Shown piece after piece: positions 4,624 through 5,345 of a stretch of 5,345 nucleotides of DNA. Made by a program: the position numbers and the translations under genes. The notes under the pieces are model-generated. The model had not been told where the DNA came from and searched no databases. It saw only the letters and a list, made by a program, of their open reading frames with translations. The DNA comes from Thiomargarita sp. (lineage in GTDB: Bacteria; Pseudomonadota; Gammaproteobacteria; Beggiatoales; Beggiatoaceae): contig JAUXCJ010000126.1 in the NCBI GenBank assembly GCA_030618965.1, positions 1 to 5,345 on the forward strand. The letters run 5' to 3'. Within the stretch, counting starts at the first letter, position 1. Each line of letters begins with the position of its first letter.

Positions 4624-5345
4624 CTAACGATAAGCCCGCAAATAGTACCATTCAAACAAGCGTTTAGACCAGCTTAAAGCTCTTAATTTTGGTAAAAGTA
4701 TAGTTCTTTTACTGTTACGAAAGATCAACATGCCTTTGTTGAGAGTGTCAATAATACAAACCAGTTCCGTTTTAAATTCTTCTTCGGCAGGCTCGCCTTT
4801 TTGTTCCGCTAATATATTTTTTGCCGCAGCTATTGCTTGTAAATCAGCCATGTGCGCTTGTTTTGGCATCCAGTCTGGACCGGGCAAACTGGCACAGTCA
4901 CCAACGACATAAATGCCTTTAAAGCCGGGTACGCGACAGTGGGCATCCCCTTTAATTAAGCCGCCTTCGGAAAGTTGCAAACCACTGTTGGCTGCCCAAG
5001 CGGGTCCTGTCATACCTGGCATAAACATTGTTAAATCTGTGTGTATATCGCCGCCCTCAGTATGTACCATATCTGCACTAAAGCCTTTCATTTTATGGCC
5101 TAAATGGGTACGAATATTATACTTTTTCATTTCTCCGAGCACGGCTTTAACAGCATTTGCGCCTAAACGTTTACCGGGTTCTGCTGCTGGACTAAAAAAG
5201 ACCAATTCAAATTTGTCACGGCGTTTTTGTTGTCGTAATAAGGTGTCAATACCAAACAAAAATTCAAAAATCGGCCCTCCACGCATAGCAGCCGGTTCTT
5301 TTGGATTGCTAGCAAAACCAAAGGCTAAAGTTCCACTGTCAAGAG
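4624..5345 (-). CDS. Sulfide:quinone oxidoreductase-like FAD-dependent oxidoreductase, N-terminus missing
   Basis: The C-terminal 239 residues of a two-dinucleotide-binding-domain flavoprotein, ending at TAG (4624-4626). The frame stays open through the window end; the ATG at 5286 is internal (residue 20), since the 19 codons before it read smoothly (G-F-A-S-N-P-K-E-P-A-A). Numbering from the first full codon, the segment with G-G-P-I-F-E-F (22-28) matches the SQR/flavocytochrome c sulfide dehydrogenase fold. The FAD-contacting G-D-C-A-S-L-P-G-P is at 148-156 and P-K-Q at 160-162, followed by A-D-L-Q-A. T-E-L-V-C (192-196) places a cysteine where SQRs carry their C-terminal redox Cys. The end, W-S-K-R-L-F-E-W-Y-Y-L-R-A-Y-R, is a basic aromatic helix suited to membrane-surface attachment. 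No cysteine occurs near G-G-P-I-F-E-F, where canonical SQRs have another redox Cys (Met or Ala here). It could therefore be an SQR-like enzyme with another substrate. It converges on ypjD. Confidence 0.85.
   Translation of the reverse strand, partial: LDSGTLAFGFASNPKEPAAMRGGPIFEFLFGIDTLLRQQKRRDKFELVFFSPAAEPGKRLGANAVKAVLGEMKKYNIRTHLGHKMKGFSADMVHTEGGDIHTDLTMFMPGMTGPAWAANSGLQLSEGGLIKGDAHCRVPGFKGIYVVGDCASLPGPDWMPKQAHMADLQAIAAAKNILAEQKGEPAEEEFKTELVCIIDTLNKGMLIFRNSKRTILLPKLRALSWSKRLFEWYYLRAYR

Noticed and set aside
4454..4912. Open frames opposite ypjD and opposite the SQR-like gene
   Set aside because: They lie antisense to conserved genes, one runs through the palindrome, and neither resembles a protein family.
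5284..5286. ATG at 5286 as the start of the SQR-like gene
   Set aside because: The frame continues without a stop to the window end with family-like sequence, and the N-terminal FAD-binding Rossmann motif would be missing.

Overview
The window is AT-rich bacterial DNA with four cytoplasmic or membrane protein genes on the + strand and one convergent gene on the - strand; both end genes are cut by the window edges. The YpjD-type membrane protein, the sulfide:quinone-oxidoreductase-like flavoprotein and a GGGGCAACC/GGTTGCCCC palindrome between genes together suggest a moderately low-GC gammaproteobacterium, possibly a sulfur oxidiser of the Beggiatoa/Thiothrix kind. That placement is inference: no rRNA or other marker is present.

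Layout. (1) 1-1464, +: most of a glutamine-dependent NAD+ synthetase (NadE). It comprises the end of the nitrilase-like glutaminase domain and the whole ATP-pyrophosphatase synthetase domain; the reading frame is open to base 1, so the true start is upstream. (2) 1465-1619: AT-rich spacer with small inverted repeats and a plausible extended -10 promoter. (3) 1620-2609 and 2640-3719, +: two tandem, divergent paralogues encoding soluble, highly charged, cysteine-free coiled-coil proteins. They are 30 nt apart and probably co-transcribed. (4) 3720-3808: spacer with two hairpins, the second enclosing the ribosome binding site of the next gene. (5) 3809-4585, +: ypjD, an eight-helix inner-membrane protein of the CcsA/HemX cytochrome c assembly family. 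(6) 4586-4623: a gap almost filled by an 11-bp perfect palindrome separating convergent genes. (7) 4624-5345, -: the C-terminal part of an SQR-like FAD-dependent oxidoreductase.

The flanking genes are metabolic (NAD synthesis, cytochrome c/haem handling, sulfide- or quinone-linked flavoenzyme) and do not form an obvious single pathway. The least explained part is the coiled-coil gene pair. Its two products share a common architecture and a conserved C-terminal rod, and are candidates for a two-component filament or scaffold. No CRISPR array, tRNA, rRNA or transposase gene is seen.
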